From assembly GCF_002019635.1 (NCBI RefSeq), contig NZ_KV917372.1, positions 1,736,001 through 1,800,000 on the forward strand: a DNA stretch of 64,000 bases. Reading direction: 5' to 3'. Positions 18,758 through 28,189 of the stretch are shown piece after piece. Below the pieces are notes generated by a model. The model was not told the origin of the DNA. It made no database searches and saw only the letters and a program-made list of their open reading frames with translations. Source of the stretch: Metabacillus halosaccharovorans. GTDB lineage: Bacteria > Bacillota > Bacilli > Bacillales > Bacillaceae. Numbering within the stretch: position 1 is the stretch's first letter; each line of letters opens with the position of its first letter. A program made the position numbers and the translations under genes.

Positions 18758-18786
18758 TTATCTACGAAAGCGCATTCATTTAAAAT
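18758..18786 (+). promoter_or_regulatory. Promoter of the isomerase-like gene with cre-like spacer
   Basis: TTATCT (18758-18763), 17 bases and TAAAAT (18781-18786). The spacer contains CGAAAGCGCATTCA, a cre-like sequence with two deviations. The geometry equals that of the opposite promoter base for base. Confidence 0.55.
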
Positions 18787-18832
18787 AAAGACAAGTCATA
18801 TCTATAAATCTGTTTAAGGAGGGTGTACGATA

Positions 18833-19945
18833 TTGAATAATAACGTATTAAATGTAGATGGATCGAAGCCTGTTAAATTATCGCCTGCCCGCTCATGGCG
18901 GACCTATTTAGGAGGAAAACTAATAGAAGAATTTTACGGAAGCAAGGATCCAAAGGATAGTCACTTTCCTGAAGAATGGATCATATCCATTGTTTCTAGT
19001 CGAACGGTTGGCCGCGAAACTGACGGATTAAATAAACTGGCTTTATCTAATATGGATGTTACCTTAAAAGAAATTGTTGATGAAAAACCCGGAGTATTTT
19101 TAGGTGAAAAGCATGTAGAAAAATTTGGAGAACAGACTGGTGTACTCGTTAAGTTGATTGATTCAGCAGAACGTTTAATTATACAAACCCACCCTGACAA
19201 GGAGAAAGCGAAAGAATTATTTGATTCCGCATACGGAAAAACAGAATGCTGGTATTTTATCGGGGGAAGAGAGATTAATGGCGAACCTCCATATGTATAT
19301 CTTGGCTTTAAACCCGAAGTGACAAAAGAACATTGGAAAAAATTATTTAAAGAACAAAATATACAAGGTATGTTAGATTGTATGCACAAATATGATGTCC
19401 ATCCCGGAGACACGTTTCTAATCGAAGCAGGCACTCCCCATGCCATAGGATCAGGTTGTTTATTAGTTGAAATTCAGGAACCTACCGACTTTACAATTCG
19501 TTTAGAAAAAACATCTCCATCTGGTTTACAATTGGAAGATTACTTACTTCATCAGGGATTAGGTTTCGAGAAAATGTTTGATGTTTTTAATTACCAGACT
19601 TACACAAGGAAAGAAACCTTAAGAAAATGGAAAGTAGCTCCTACAGTACTTGATACAACTTCGAGTCATAAAGAAACTGAACTTATTGGATATCAGCAAA
19701 CACCTTGCTTTAGAATGACGCTTATCGAAGTAACAGCTGAGTTCGACATTCGAGGTGATGGAGTATTTTCCGGATTATACATTCTTTCCGGAACTGCAAT
19801 TGTTACAACCGGGGATGATCGTCAAGCTGTTAAAAAAGGTGACCAACTTTTTATCCCTGCACAAGTTTCAAGCTTTTCAATTATAAATGACTCGGATCAA
19901 CCTGTTAAAGCCTTAAGGTTATTTGGTCCTTCCTTAAATGATTAG
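18833..19945 (+). CDS. Class I mannose-6-phosphate isomerase-like protein
   Basis: The 370-residue protein belongs to the zinc-dependent type I phosphomannose isomerase family, which interconverts mannose 6-phosphate and fructose 6-phosphate. The metal-site motifs are visible: LIIQTHPDKEKA (Gln and His ligands) near residue 118, KTECWYFI (Glu ligand) and IEAGTPHAIGSGCLLVEIQE (His ligand) near 200. The start is a TTG about nine bases after AAGGAGG; no ATG is well placed. It is transcribed away from the ABC importer, with a mirror-image promoter, so it is probably induced with it. The real substrate could be another phospho-sugar released from the imported glycan. Confidence 0.82.
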   Translation: MNNNVLNVDGSKPVKLSPARSWRTYLGGKLIEEFYGSKDPKDSHFPEEWIISIVSSRTVGRETDGLNKLALSNMDVTLKEIVDEKPGVFLGEKHVEKFGEQTGVLVKLIDSAERLIIQTHPDKEKAKELFDSAYGKTECWYFIGGREINGEPPYVYLGFKPEVTKEHWKKLFKEQNIQGMLDCMHKYDVHPGDTFLIEAGTPHAIGSGCLLVEIQEPTDFTIRLEKTSPSGLQLEDYLLHQGLGFEKMFDVFNYQTYTRKETLRKWKVAPTVLDTTSSHKETELIGYQQTPCFRMTLIEVTAEFDIRGDGVFSGLYILSGTAIVTTGDDRQAVKKGDQLFIPAQVSSFSIINDSDQPVKALRLFGPSLND

Positions 19946-19988
19946 GTATTTTCTGAACAAGGGAATGAGAAAATTATATAAATTGGAT

Positions 19989-20030
19989 AAAAAGGTACAT
20001 ACCTATCTTGACTTGGTATGTACCTTTTTA
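19989..20030. terminator. Bidirectional terminator between the isomerase and second binding-protein genes
   Basis: AAAAGGTACATACC pairs with GGTATGTACCTTTT, followed by T-runs in both directions. It lies between convergent genes. Confidence 0.85.
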
Positions 20031-20049
20031 TCTTTTTATGAAAAAGCAA

Positions 20050-21372
20050 CTAGTTTTCAAAGCCATCCTCGTAATGCTTTTGAGCTGTTTCCATCGCATT
20101 TGCCCACATATCGAGAAAATCCTCTACCGTCATTTGCCCACTTAAAACCTCTTGGATACCCGGATCTACAATAGTGTTGAGAATCGTTCGGTATTCAGGA
20201 AGATAAAAAGGAGGTTCATACAGAATTGTCTCTTTATCATCATAAACTTGTCTGGATATCTTAATTTGAGAAAATTCATTTACCCAATCTTCTTTTAAAA
20301 CATCTTCATGAGTCGGAATTTGACCTGCGGTTTTATTCCATAGCTGTTGCGCTTCTTTTGAACTTAAGAACTGAACAAATTTCCAAGCCTCATCAGGATG
20401 TTTCGTTCCTTTAAAGATGCTTATCCCGATTGTATTTCCATCTTCAACTACGTATTGACCATTAATTGACTTCGGCAACGGAAAAGCCTGAAATTGATTA
20501 GGATTTAATGCTTTGCTATGCTCAGCATAGGAACCTATATTATGCTGAATCATTGCAGCGACCCCTGTATCAAAATTTGCTAACATGGCTTTATAATCAT
20601 TCGTAATATCACTTTTAGGGGTATACTTTTGGTACAAACCAAAATATTTTTCCAAAAAATCAACATGTTTTGAATCATTAATGGTGCTTTCACCATCTTG
20701 GAAATAATTCTGAATTCCTGAATAGGCATACATCATCCTTTGTAATTGAAATGCCCCACCAGCACCTCCACGTAATGAGTAACCATATCTCTCATTTGAT
20801 TTATCAGTAAGTGTTTCAACCGCACTGAAGAATTCATCCCAAGTTTCAGGAGCTTCTACTTTTGCCTCTTTAAACAAATCTGTACGGACCCAAAGGATAT
20901 CGAAGTTTTGAGTATATGGAATTCCATATAACTTTTGATCTTCTACAATTCTCCTGCTAAATTCAATCGCTTTTTTGTTTATTTTGTCTTTTTCAGACCA
21001 ATTTTCAAAATAGGAATCAAGAGGTAATAGTGCTTCACGATGTGAAAATTCAGGCAGCCAGCTTGTATAAACACTGGCAACATCAGGCATATCATCAGAG
21101 GCAATCGCAGCATCAAACTTTGACTTTGCATAATCTTTAGGCAGCCCAATATACTCTACATCAATTGTAGGATTTCCTCGTTCAAACGTTTGAATTAACT
21201 CATCCCATATGGGTGTCCGCTGCGGCCCAGCGTTATCATCCCAAAAGGTAATTTTCACTTTCATATTTTGTTCAGCTAAATTATCGGATTGTGATTCCAC
21301 ACCCATACAACCTGTTAAAAGTAACATCATGAATGTTAGAACAGGAATTATTAATAAGCGCCACCTATACAT
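20050..21372 (-). CDS. Second ABC sugar-binding lipoprotein (paralogue)
   Basis: A 440-residue family 1 solute-binding protein with a lipoprotein signal ending LLLLTGC-M at about residue 22. The mature sequence parallels the 15417-16760 protein throughout (for example ITFWDDNAGPQRTPIWDEL and WNKTAGQIPTHEDVL). It has no permease or ATPase neighbours of its own in the same orientation, so it probably serves the permeases at 16791-18577 with altered substrate preference. A AAGGAGAC site precedes the ATG. The mirrored ATCTTAAAAT operator motif is absent upstream, so its regulation may differ from the operon. Confidence 0.86.
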   Translation of the reverse strand: MYRWRLLIIPVLTFMMLLLTGCMGVESQSDNLAEQNMKVKITFWDDNAGPQRTPIWDELIQTFERGNPTIDVEYIGLPKDYAKSKFDAAIASDDMPDVASVYTSWLPEFSHREALLPLDSYFENWSEKDKINKKAIEFSRRIVEDQKLYGIPYTQNFDILWVRTDLFKEAKVEAPETWDEFFSAVETLTDKSNERYGYSLRGGAGGAFQLQRMMYAYSGIQNYFQDGESTINDSKHVDFLEKYFGLYQKYTPKSDITNDYKAMLANFDTGVAAMIQHNIGSYAEHSKALNPNQFQAFPLPKSINGQYVVEDGNTIGISIFKGTKHPDEAWKFVQFLSSKEAQQLWNKTAGQIPTHEDVLKEDWVNEFSQIKISRQVYDDKETILYEPPFYLPEYRTILNTIVDPGIQEVLSGQMTVEDFLDMWANAMETAQKHYEDGFEN

Positions 21373-21588
21373 CCCTTTGTCTCCTTCATATTTACGTATA
21401 GTAATCTAATAGTAAGTAAATGATCTCACTAGTTCAATAAAAAACAATATTTATCATAGATGGTACTATTATTAGAAACAAGATATCTTTGACTTCTTAT
21501 AAAAAAATTGAGATAGTAATCAATGGATTTTCATTGTTAAATAGGATAATCTAATAAACATAACCTTATAGGAAATGGATGGAAATAA

Positions 21589-22335
<747 letters not shown>

Positions 22336-22357
22336 TTACTGTTTAGGATTAAGCACG

Positions 22358-22391
22358 AAAACCACCCTTATCAATATAAAGGTGGTTTTTT
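22358..22391. terminator. Terminator between map and the BCCT gene
   Basis: AAAACCACC and GGTGGTTTTTT pair around a 14-base loop. It serves the convergent genes on both sides. Confidence 0.85.
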
Positions 22392-22398
22392 CATCCCC

Positions 22399-23937
22399 TT
22401 AACTTATTATCGGACTTTTTGGTTGTTGTTTTTTCTTCATTTCTTTTACTTTTTTCTTTTTTTCAATTTCGTTATTGACTGCTTTATAAAACGAGGCACC
22501 CATTAGTATCATGACGAAGGAAAATGGAAGGGCAGCAATGATCAGCATATTCTGCAGCCCCTGTGTACCACCAAAATAAACAATAATAGCGGCCATCGCA
22601 GACATGGCAAGACCCCATGTAATTTTAACGGGATTTGCAGGATTTATAGATCCCCATGTACTCAACATCCCTAGAACGAATGTGGCTGAATCGGCCGAAG
22701 TGATAAAAAAGATTGCGATAACAACAATCGTTAACAATGCCATAAAATCTCCAAGCGGATAATGTTGGAGAACTCCAAATGTAGTGGTTTCAAGTGAATA
22801 GTTGGAAATAGCATCAATTCCATTTTGCTCAATATTCAAGGCGGAAACACCAAATACTGCAAAAAAGATAAAGCAAACGATAGCAGGGACAATTAGTACA
22901 CCAAGTAAGAATTCCTTGACAGTCCGTCCCTTTGATACTCGAGCGATAAAGATACCAACAAATGGTGCCCAAGAAACCCACCATGCCCAATAAAAAATGG
23001 TCCAGTTATCTATCCAAGTACGACCTTCTTCATTTAATGGAGACAGGCGGAAACTCATATCAAAGAAATTCGTAATATAACCACCGAGTGTTGTTGTAAA
23101 CATATTCAAAATATAGAGTGTGGGTCCAACAATGAAAAGGATTAATAGAAGGGCAAATCCAAGACCCATATTAATATTACTTAAATACTTTATCCCTTTT
23201 CCAATTCCGGACCATGCTGATAAGGTAAATAGTATGGTTGAAATGGCGAGAATTAATAACTGCATCCCATAATTGTTTGGCGTATTAAAAAGGTAAGACA
23301 ATCCACCATTAATTTGCGCTGAACCAAATCCAAGAGTGGAAGCGACACCTACAACTGTAGCAAAGATCGCCAGAGTATCAATTAACTTACCCGGCATGGC
23401 TCGCATACTTTTTTCGCCAAATATAGGTATTAGTGTTGCACTTATTAATCCAGGATATCCTTTGCGGAACTTGAAATAAGCTAAAACCAGAGCGACAATG
23501 CCATATACTGCCCATGCGTGAACTCCCCAATGAAAAAAGGAATATTGGAGCGATTGTTTTATCGCCTCGTCGGATCCCGGTTCAAATCCCGGCGTACTTT
23601 TATACGCATGGGAGATAGGTTCTGCGGTTGTCCAAAATACCAATCCCATTCCCATTCCTGCACTAAATAACATCGCAAACCAGGTAGGTGTACTAAAATC
23701 AGGTTTATCATCTTCTTTACCCAATTTGATTTTTCCAAACCTAGAAAACATTAAATAGATACAGAATGCGAGCAATAGCATGATAAGTAATAAATAGTAC
23801 CATCCAAATGCTTCTGATATGTACGACGTTAGATTTGCCGTCAACGTCTGTAAATGTTCTGGAGCAACTGCTCCCCAAACAACCAGTACTACACAAATAG
23901 CAAGTGAGTACCAAAAAACTGAACTAACTTTGTTCAC
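22399..23937 (-). CDS. BCCT-family glycine betaine transporter (OpuD-like)
   Basis: A 512-residue, 12-helix secondary transporter of the betaine/choline/carnitine family, driven by sodium and used for osmotic protection. The glycine-rich stretch AGMGMGLVFWTTAEP and the signature FYWAWWVSWAPFVGIFIARVS (about residues 311-331) are clear. The C-terminus is lysine-rich, a typical osmosensing tail. The start is GTG, close to a GGGGTG site. A SigA promoter (23972-24000) and a perfect 17-bp inverted repeat (23951-23967) lie upstream. The substrate could be choline or carnitine instead of betaine. Confidence 0.86.
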   Translation of the reverse strand: MNKVSSVFWYSLAICVVLVVWGAVAPEHLQTLTANLTSYISEAFGWYYLLLIMLLLAFCIYLMFSRFGKIKLGKEDDKPDFSTPTWFAMLFSAGMGMGLVFWTTAEPISHAYKSTPGFEPGSDEAIKQSLQYSFFHWGVHAWAVYGIVALVLAYFKFRKGYPGLISATLIPIFGEKSMRAMPGKLIDTLAIFATVVGVASTLGFGSAQINGGLSYLFNTPNNYGMQLLILAISTILFTLSAWSGIGKGIKYLSNINMGLGFALLLILFIVGPTLYILNMFTTTLGGYITNFFDMSFRLSPLNEEGRTWIDNWTIFYWAWWVSWAPFVGIFIARVSKGRTVKEFLLGVLIVPAIVCFIFFAVFGVSALNIEQNGIDAISNYSLETTTFGVLQHYPLGDFMALLTIVVIAIFFITSADSATFVLGMLSTWGSINPANPVKITWGLAMSAMAAIIVYFGGTQGLQNMLIIAALPFSFVMILMGASFYKAVNNEIEKKKKVKEMKKKQQPKSPIIS

Positions 23938-23950
23938 AAATTTTCACCCC

Positions 23951-23967
23951 AAATGAAAGATTCATTT
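23951..23967. promoter_or_regulatory. Inverted repeat between promoter and start of the BCCT gene
   Basis: AAATGAA-aga-TTCATTT is a perfect 7-3-7 inverted repeat right after the predicted start point, an operator position. MarR-type regulators such as GbsR or OpcR control osmolyte transporter genes in Bacillus, but I cannot say that one binds here. Confidence 0.45.
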
Positions 23968-23971
23968 ATTT

Positions 23972-24000
23972 ATTATGTCGTAGCTTCTTTTATATCGCAA
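23972..24000 (-). promoter_or_regulatory. Predicted BCCT gene promoter
   Basis: Minus-strand TTGCGA (23995-24000) and CATAAT (23972-23977) with a 17-base spacer. The remaining 220 bases to the neighbouring terminator hold no gene that I can see. Confidence 0.55.
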
Positions 24001-24220
24001 ATATTTGATGTTAAGAATTTTTATTAATTTCCATCTCATTGTATATTCAATCATTTTCAGGGGTGGAATTTTGACTTTTATTGGTTCGCAAGCCTACTAT
24101 CACGCATAATTTTTGCATATTAATAAAATTGCAATAAAATTCTAATCATCATTCACAAGAACACACTGTGTGCTCCCCTGAATTTTTCCTTCCTTCTTTT
24201 CTAATTTTAATATGTAACAT

Positions 24221-24270
24221 AATAAAGGAATAACAGACCTTACATGCAGTCTGTCATTCCTTTATTTTTT
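24221..24270 (-). terminator. Terminator of the mechanosensitive channel gene
   Basis: AATAAAGGAATaACAGAC and GTCTGTcATTCCTTTATT form a long stem just after the stop codon. Confidence 0.85.
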
Positions 24271-24276
24271 AGAATA

Positions 24277-25938
24277 TTACATATCTTGTTTCGGATTGTT
24301 ATTATTGTTCATATTTCTGTTTTGAAACAAATTTGTATGACTTGTAGGTATGTTCGTTTGCTCTGGTTGTCTCTTCCATTCTTTCGGATCTGGACTTTGA
24401 ATTGTAGTTTGCTCCATTTTATTACCTACTTTATTTAGAGTACGACTGGCCGCTTCTCTCCCACCTAATCCGAAAGCCAATCCAAATGCAAGAGTGAATC
24501 CGCCCAGGATTAAGATGAATGCAGCATTTACAATCGTACTTGCAACTCCTAGTTGATTAAGTGCCATAAAGAAAGCTAGTGTAATAATAGTATATTTGGC
24601 AATATTACCAAGCATCTTACCTTCTGTTTCTTGTCTCACCATGCTTTTCACAATACGTTTAACAAGATCTCCCGCATAAAATCCAATTCCAAGAATGAGA
24701 ACAGCCGTTAACACCATCGGAATATATGCCAATACAACCGTTAAGATAGAAACCAAGCTTTCAAGATTAACAATCTGCAATGCTTCTATTGTAAATAGCA
24801 GAACAACGACAATCTGTGCTGCCAATCCTACTAGCTCAGAGAGGGTTAAAGTTTGTGTGCTCTTTCTCAGTGACCCTAGTCCCATTTTAGAAAGAATGCT
24901 GTTAAATCCAACTCGCTCCAACAAAGAAGTGATAGCTGTCTTAACCCATTTACCGACCCATAAACCTGCTGCCACAAGGAGAATGGCAATAATAATATTT
25001 GGAATCATGTCCATGATTTGACCAAGCATTCCAACAGCCGGTTCGGAAATACCATCAATATCCAATGTTTCAAGTGCCGAAATGACAACCGGGATTAAAA
25101 TAAATACATATACAATTGTTCCTATTAACTGAGAAATCGAATGGTTATCAAGTGCCTTTTCAGCACCCAATTTAGCTGCAAGACGATCTGTTCCAATACT
25201 GCTTAGAAACTTCACAAGAATTTCCTTTACAACCTTTGCTACTAACCATCCAATAAACAGAATGACCGCAGCACCAATAAGTTTAGGAATAAAAGCAAAG
25301 AATCCATTTAACATGCCTTCAAGAGGTTCTGAAATGGCTTCAATTCCGAGAGCTGCTAGAACCGCAGGTAAGAATAGCAGCAGTGTTAAATAAAAGACTG
25401 CTTTAGAAGCAGAGAGTACTGCATTATTTGCTTGATTTCTGTCACCTGTTAGCTTCCATCTTGATAAAAATCCTTGAACATGTTGACTATTTCCTGCCTT
25501 TTTAACTAAAATTGACAATCCTGATGCGATCAACCAGGCAACAACGGCAATAAGAGCTGCTTTTAATAGACTTGGTATTGCCGCTGCGATAACACCCAAT
25601 GCTTGTGAAATTGGCTGTGCAACATATGGCAGACTCAGCATATTTAAAAATACAACAAATGCTATAGCCATAATAATCCAAAATACAACCTTACTAATAA
25701 TACTTTCAGAAGAATAGTTGAAAGGCTTTGATGCATCTCGGTTTCTATTAGAATCCGGTCTCATCCATCGTGCCATTTTGTTATCAAAGTCTGTACGATG
25801 TAAGGCAGCCTTTACCGCCTTTGCAATAATAGTTGCAACAATCCATCCTATCAAAAGGACAAGTAGGGCAAGTACTAAATCTGGTAATCTCCCTAAATAA
25901 GCCATCCAAGAATCTGTTACTCCGTTGTAATCTATCAT
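24277..25938 (-). CDS. Mechanosensitive channel-like membrane protein with TM-helix repeats
   Basis: A 553-residue membrane protein with about ten hydrophobic segments arranged as repeated units of the MscS_TM/TM_helix type. Each unit begins with an AIPSLLKAAL-, FIPKLIGAAV-, MIPNIIIAIL- or YIPMVLTAVL-like helix followed by a K(A/W)VK segment. This is the CmpX-like relative of MscS channels, expected to respond to membrane tension. The last 50 residues are polar and Asn/Gln-rich with no clear fold. Its upstream region has a SigB-type promoter (25992-26017), which fits a role in osmotic stress. It is monocistronic. Confidence 0.8.
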   Translation of the reverse strand: MIDYNGVTDSWMAYLGRLPDLVLALLVLLIGWIVATIIAKAVKAALHRTDFDNKMARWMRPDSNRNRDASKPFNYSSESIISKVVFWIIMAIAFVVFLNMLSLPYVAQPISQALGVIAAAIPSLLKAALIAVVAWLIASGLSILVKKAGNSQHVQGFLSRWKLTGDRNQANNAVLSASKAVFYLTLLLFLPAVLAALGIEAISEPLEGMLNGFFAFIPKLIGAAVILFIGWLVAKVVKEILVKFLSSIGTDRLAAKLGAEKALDNHSISQLIGTIVYVFILIPVVISALETLDIDGISEPAVGMLGQIMDMIPNIIIAILLVAAGLWVGKWVKTAITSLLERVGFNSILSKMGLGSLRKSTQTLTLSELVGLAAQIVVVLLFTIEALQIVNLESLVSILTVVLAYIPMVLTAVLILGIGFYAGDLVKRIVKSMVRQETEGKMLGNIAKYTIITLAFFMALNQLGVASTIVNAAFILILGGFTLAFGLAFGLGGREAASRTLNKVGNKMEQTTIQSPDPKEWKRQPEQTNIPTSHTNLFQNRNMNNNNNPKQDM

Positions 25939-25991
25939 GTTCTGCCTCCTTTAAAAATACAATTATGTGATGTGATTGGTTCATAGGTTAA

Positions 25992-26017
25992 ATTCCCAAT
26001 GAATCATGTGGTTAAAC
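25992..26017 (-). promoter_or_regulatory. SigB-type promoter of the channel gene
   Basis: Minus-strand GTTTAA-N14-GGGAAT, against the SigB consensus GTTTAA-N12-15-GGGTAT. Confidence 0.55.
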
Positions 26018-26141
26018 AGAAAAAAACTTATAAAATTATCTAAAATTTAAGTTTCAAAAAAATATATTAGGGTTCAGCCAGTTAATCAATCTATTTAGTA
26101 GATAAGAGATGTTCTCAGCTTTTACTAGACATAAACATTGT

Positions 26142-26166
26142 GTTTACAAAAGATTAGGAAGGGTAT
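26142..26166 (+). promoter_or_regulatory. SigB-type promoter of the CBS gene
   Basis: GTTTAC-N13-GGGTAT, an almost perfect SigB promoter about 40 bases before the start codon. Confidence 0.7.
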
Positions 26167-26208
26167 GCAAATAAACGAAGGACCATAAATCATGAAGGAG
26201 GAATAGAC

Positions 26209-26634
26209 ATGAATATTACCGAAGTCATGACAACCGATGTTGAAAGTTGTACAGTGAAAAGTTCTTGCAGTGAAATTGCTTTAAAAATGAAAGAGCTTGA
26301 AGTAGGCTCTATTCCAATTTGTGAAGATGAAAGATTAGTAGGAATCGTAACCGATCGCGATATTGTCATAAAAGGGATAGCAAACAATCTATCAGGTGAA
26401 ACATCCATTTCAAAGCTAATGACGGAAGACGTTATAAAAGGAACACCGGATATGTCAGTTGAGCAAGCGGCAGAGATCATGTCACAGCATCAAATTCGCC
26501 GTCTTCCTATTGTCGAGGGTGAGAAATTGGTTGGAATGGTTTCGCTTGGAGACATAGCAGTCCACAATGAATCAAAGAAAAAAGCTGGAAAAGCCCTTGA
26601 GGACATTTCCGTACCCGCTGAACCTAATCACTAA
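26209..26634 (+). CDS. CBS-domain protein (general stress type)
   Basis: The 141-residue protein consists of a pair of CBS domains (about 1-60 and 70-125). The repeating motif is visible as VGIVTDRDIVIKG in the first and LVGMVSLGDIAVHN in the second. Such proteins sense adenosyl ligands and often belong to the SigB regulon (YhcV/YtoI type in B. subtilis). A GAAGGAGGAA site precedes the ATG and a strong SigB promoter lies upstream. It is followed after 35 bases by a thiamine-binding protein gene, probably on the same transcript. Confidence 0.85.
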   Translation: MNITEVMTTDVESCTVKSSCSEIALKMKELEVGSIPICEDERLVGIVTDRDIVIKGIANNLSGETSISKLMTEDVIKGTPDMSVEQAAEIMSQHQIRRLPIVEGEKLVGMVSLGDIAVHNESKKKAGKALEDISVPAEPNH

Positions 26635-26669
26635 TAATTAACTCAAAAACAATTAAAGGAGTGATAAAA

Positions 26670-26969
26670 GTGCCATTGTTGGAAATAAGTATTATTCCCA
26701 TTGGAACAAATTCTACCAGCTTTAGCTCAGAGGTCACCAACGTTGTCAAAAAAATTGAAGAAAAAGGATTAACCTATAAGCTGACTCCCACCTCAACTGT
26801 CATTGAAGGAGAAATTGATCAGCTATGGGACATCGCCAGAGACATGCATCAGAAGGCATTTTCAGTAGGTCCCGACCGAATTGTAACCAACATAAGTATT
26901 GACCATCGTACTGATAAACAAATGGATATGAACCATCAGGTAGATACAGTTGAGAAGGATTTAGAATAA
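26670..26969 (+). CDS. Thiamine-binding protein, MTH1187/YqgV family
   Basis: The 99-residue protein starts at the GTG at 26670, eight bases after AAAGGAG, giving MPLLEISIIPIGT. An earlier in-frame GTG at 26661 lies inside the ribosome binding site and is rejected. The family (PF01910) forms small ferredoxin-like tetramers that bind thiamine; B. subtilis YqgV is a member. It sits downstream of the SigB-controlled CBS gene and ahead of a terminator. Confidence 0.82.
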   Translation: MPLLEISIIPIGTNSTSFSSEVTNVVKKIEEKGLTYKLTPTSTVIEGEIDQLWDIARDMHQKAFSVGPDRIVTNISIDHRTDKQMDMNHQVDTVEKDLE

Positions 26970-26988
26970 GAAATTAAGTCAAAAAGAG

Positions 26989-27027
26989 AACACCCCCATA
27001 CTTTGTGATGTATGGGGGTATTTTTAC
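26989..27027. terminator. Terminator between yqgV-like gene and mrp operon
   Basis: ACCCCCATAC and GTATGGGGGT form a strong stem followed by ATTTTT. It serves convergent genes. Confidence 0.88.
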
Positions 27028-27052
27028 ATATCATAAATTTTCAAAATCTCAA

Positions 27053-27412
27053 TTATCCATTTTCTCTTTCAAAAACTTCCTTTAAATCATCCTGAATACT
27101 TTCATCCGCAAGTTTTAAATTTGATCGATATGCTGCTCTACACATAAGATGTGCTGCAACAGGGGTTGTAAGAAACACAAAGAAAATCCCCAAAATTAAT
27201 CGAATACTGAAATAACCCTCAGATATCCAAAAATAACACAGTGTCCCCAATAATGTACAAAGAACACCGAGTGTTGAACTTTTTGAAGCTGCATGTGAAC
27301 GTGTATATAAATCAGGAAATCGTACTAAACCTACAGCACTAAGAAAAGTGAAGATCGTTCCTACCAAAATTAGTAATGCCGGGATCAGTTCACTTATTTC
27401 GTTTGCGAACAA
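27053..27412 (-). CDS. mrpG: Mrp antiporter subunit MrpG
   Basis: MrpG is a small membrane subunit (PhaG/MnhG family) of the sodium-proton antiporter. Three hydrophobic helices are followed by the hallmark VRFPDLYTRSHAASKSSTLG. The frame is open to a TTG at 27448, but the TTG at 27412, eight bases after AAAGAGG, gives the normal length (119 residues) and N-terminus. It overlaps the end of mrpF by 23 bases. It is the last gene of the operon and ends before a bidirectional terminator. Confidence 0.88.
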   Translation of the reverse strand: MFANEISELIPALLILVGTIFTFLSAVGLVRFPDLYTRSHAASKSSTLGVLCTLLGTLCYFWISEGYFSIRLILGIFFVFLTTPVAAHLMCRAAYRSNLKLADESIQDDLKEVFERENG

Positions 27413-27674
27413 TAACAACACCTCTTTCAATAAATCTGGCAAAGGCAATGGTACCTACAAATGATAAAATGCCAATTAACAGGATGATCTCCAATATGGC
27501 ATGACTGTCTAATAAAACAGAGTAAATGGCTACACCGGCAATAATCGTTATACTGATTGTATCTAAAGCTTGCACTCTGTCAGCAGTTGATGGACCTTTT
27601 ATGACACGATATAGTGCCGCCAAAATTGAAAGAACCAATAAGAATAACGCTATGTTTAAAATAATTTCGGTCAT
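27390..27674 (-). CDS. mrpF: Mrp antiporter subunit MrpF
   Basis: A 94-residue subunit of three helices (PhaF/MnhF family). It has the conserved GPSTADRVQALDT loop between the first two helices. Its ATG overlaps the mrpE stop as ATGA, so the two are translationally coupled. Confidence 0.9.
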   Translation of the reverse strand: MTEIILNIALFLLVLSILAALYRVIKGPSTADRVQALDTISITIIAGVAIYSVLLDSHAILEIILLIGILSFVGTIAFARFIERGVVIVRKRNK

Positions 27675-28150
27675 TTCCTTGTCACATCCTTAATTGCCTT
27701 CTCAAAGATTTTACTCGCTTTTCTCACAGATTCTCCTGCTTTTGGTAGATCTAAGGCATGAATATAAAAGACTTTAGAGTCTGATGAGACTTCAATAACC
27801 ACTGAACCTGGAGTAAGATTTAGCAACAACGAAAATATGGTTACTTCTAAATCTCCTTCTAAATCTGTTTCTACTGTGATAATTCCAGGTGTTAAGTTAA
27901 CTTTAGGTCTTATTACATGTCCTACAACAAAAATGCTCGATGTGATCAATTCCCTTATAAAAACCAAAAACAGCTTTAAAATGGATCCCAATTTACTCAA
28001 ATAAAATTCTTGTTTATAGAACCGTCTTAGGATGAAAAGGACTACGATTCCTACCAAATAGCCGCTAAAAAAGGCTAGAAAGCTCCATTCATCTTGGAGA
28101 AACATCCACAAGAATGCAATAAATAGGTTGATTAATACCTGTAAAGGCAA
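27671..28150 (-). CDS. mrpE: Mrp antiporter subunit MrpE
   Basis: A 159-residue subunit (PhaE/MnhE family) with two N-terminal hydrophobic segments and a cytoplasmic domain holding LLNLTPGSVVIEV, the family signature. The start is a TTG preceded by AGAGGTGG; no ATG is suitably placed. It lies 39 bases after mrpD. Confidence 0.9.
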   Translation of the reverse strand: MPLQVLINLFIAFLWMFLQDEWSFLAFFSGYLVGIVVLFILRRFYKQEFYLSKLGSILKLFLVFIRELITSSIFVVGHVIRPKVNLTPGIITVETDLEGDLEVTIFSLLLNLTPGSVVIEVSSDSKVFYIHALDLPKAGESVRKASKIFEKAIKDVTRK

Positions 28151-28189
28151 TCAAACCACCTCTTTTCATAATTTCAAGAACTAGAGACT

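Noticed and set aside
24212-24221. TATGTAACAT near the channel terminator, resembling the recombinase repeat
   Set aside because: A single 10-bp match in AT-rich DNA is expected by chance in a window of this size, and nothing links it to the recombinase.
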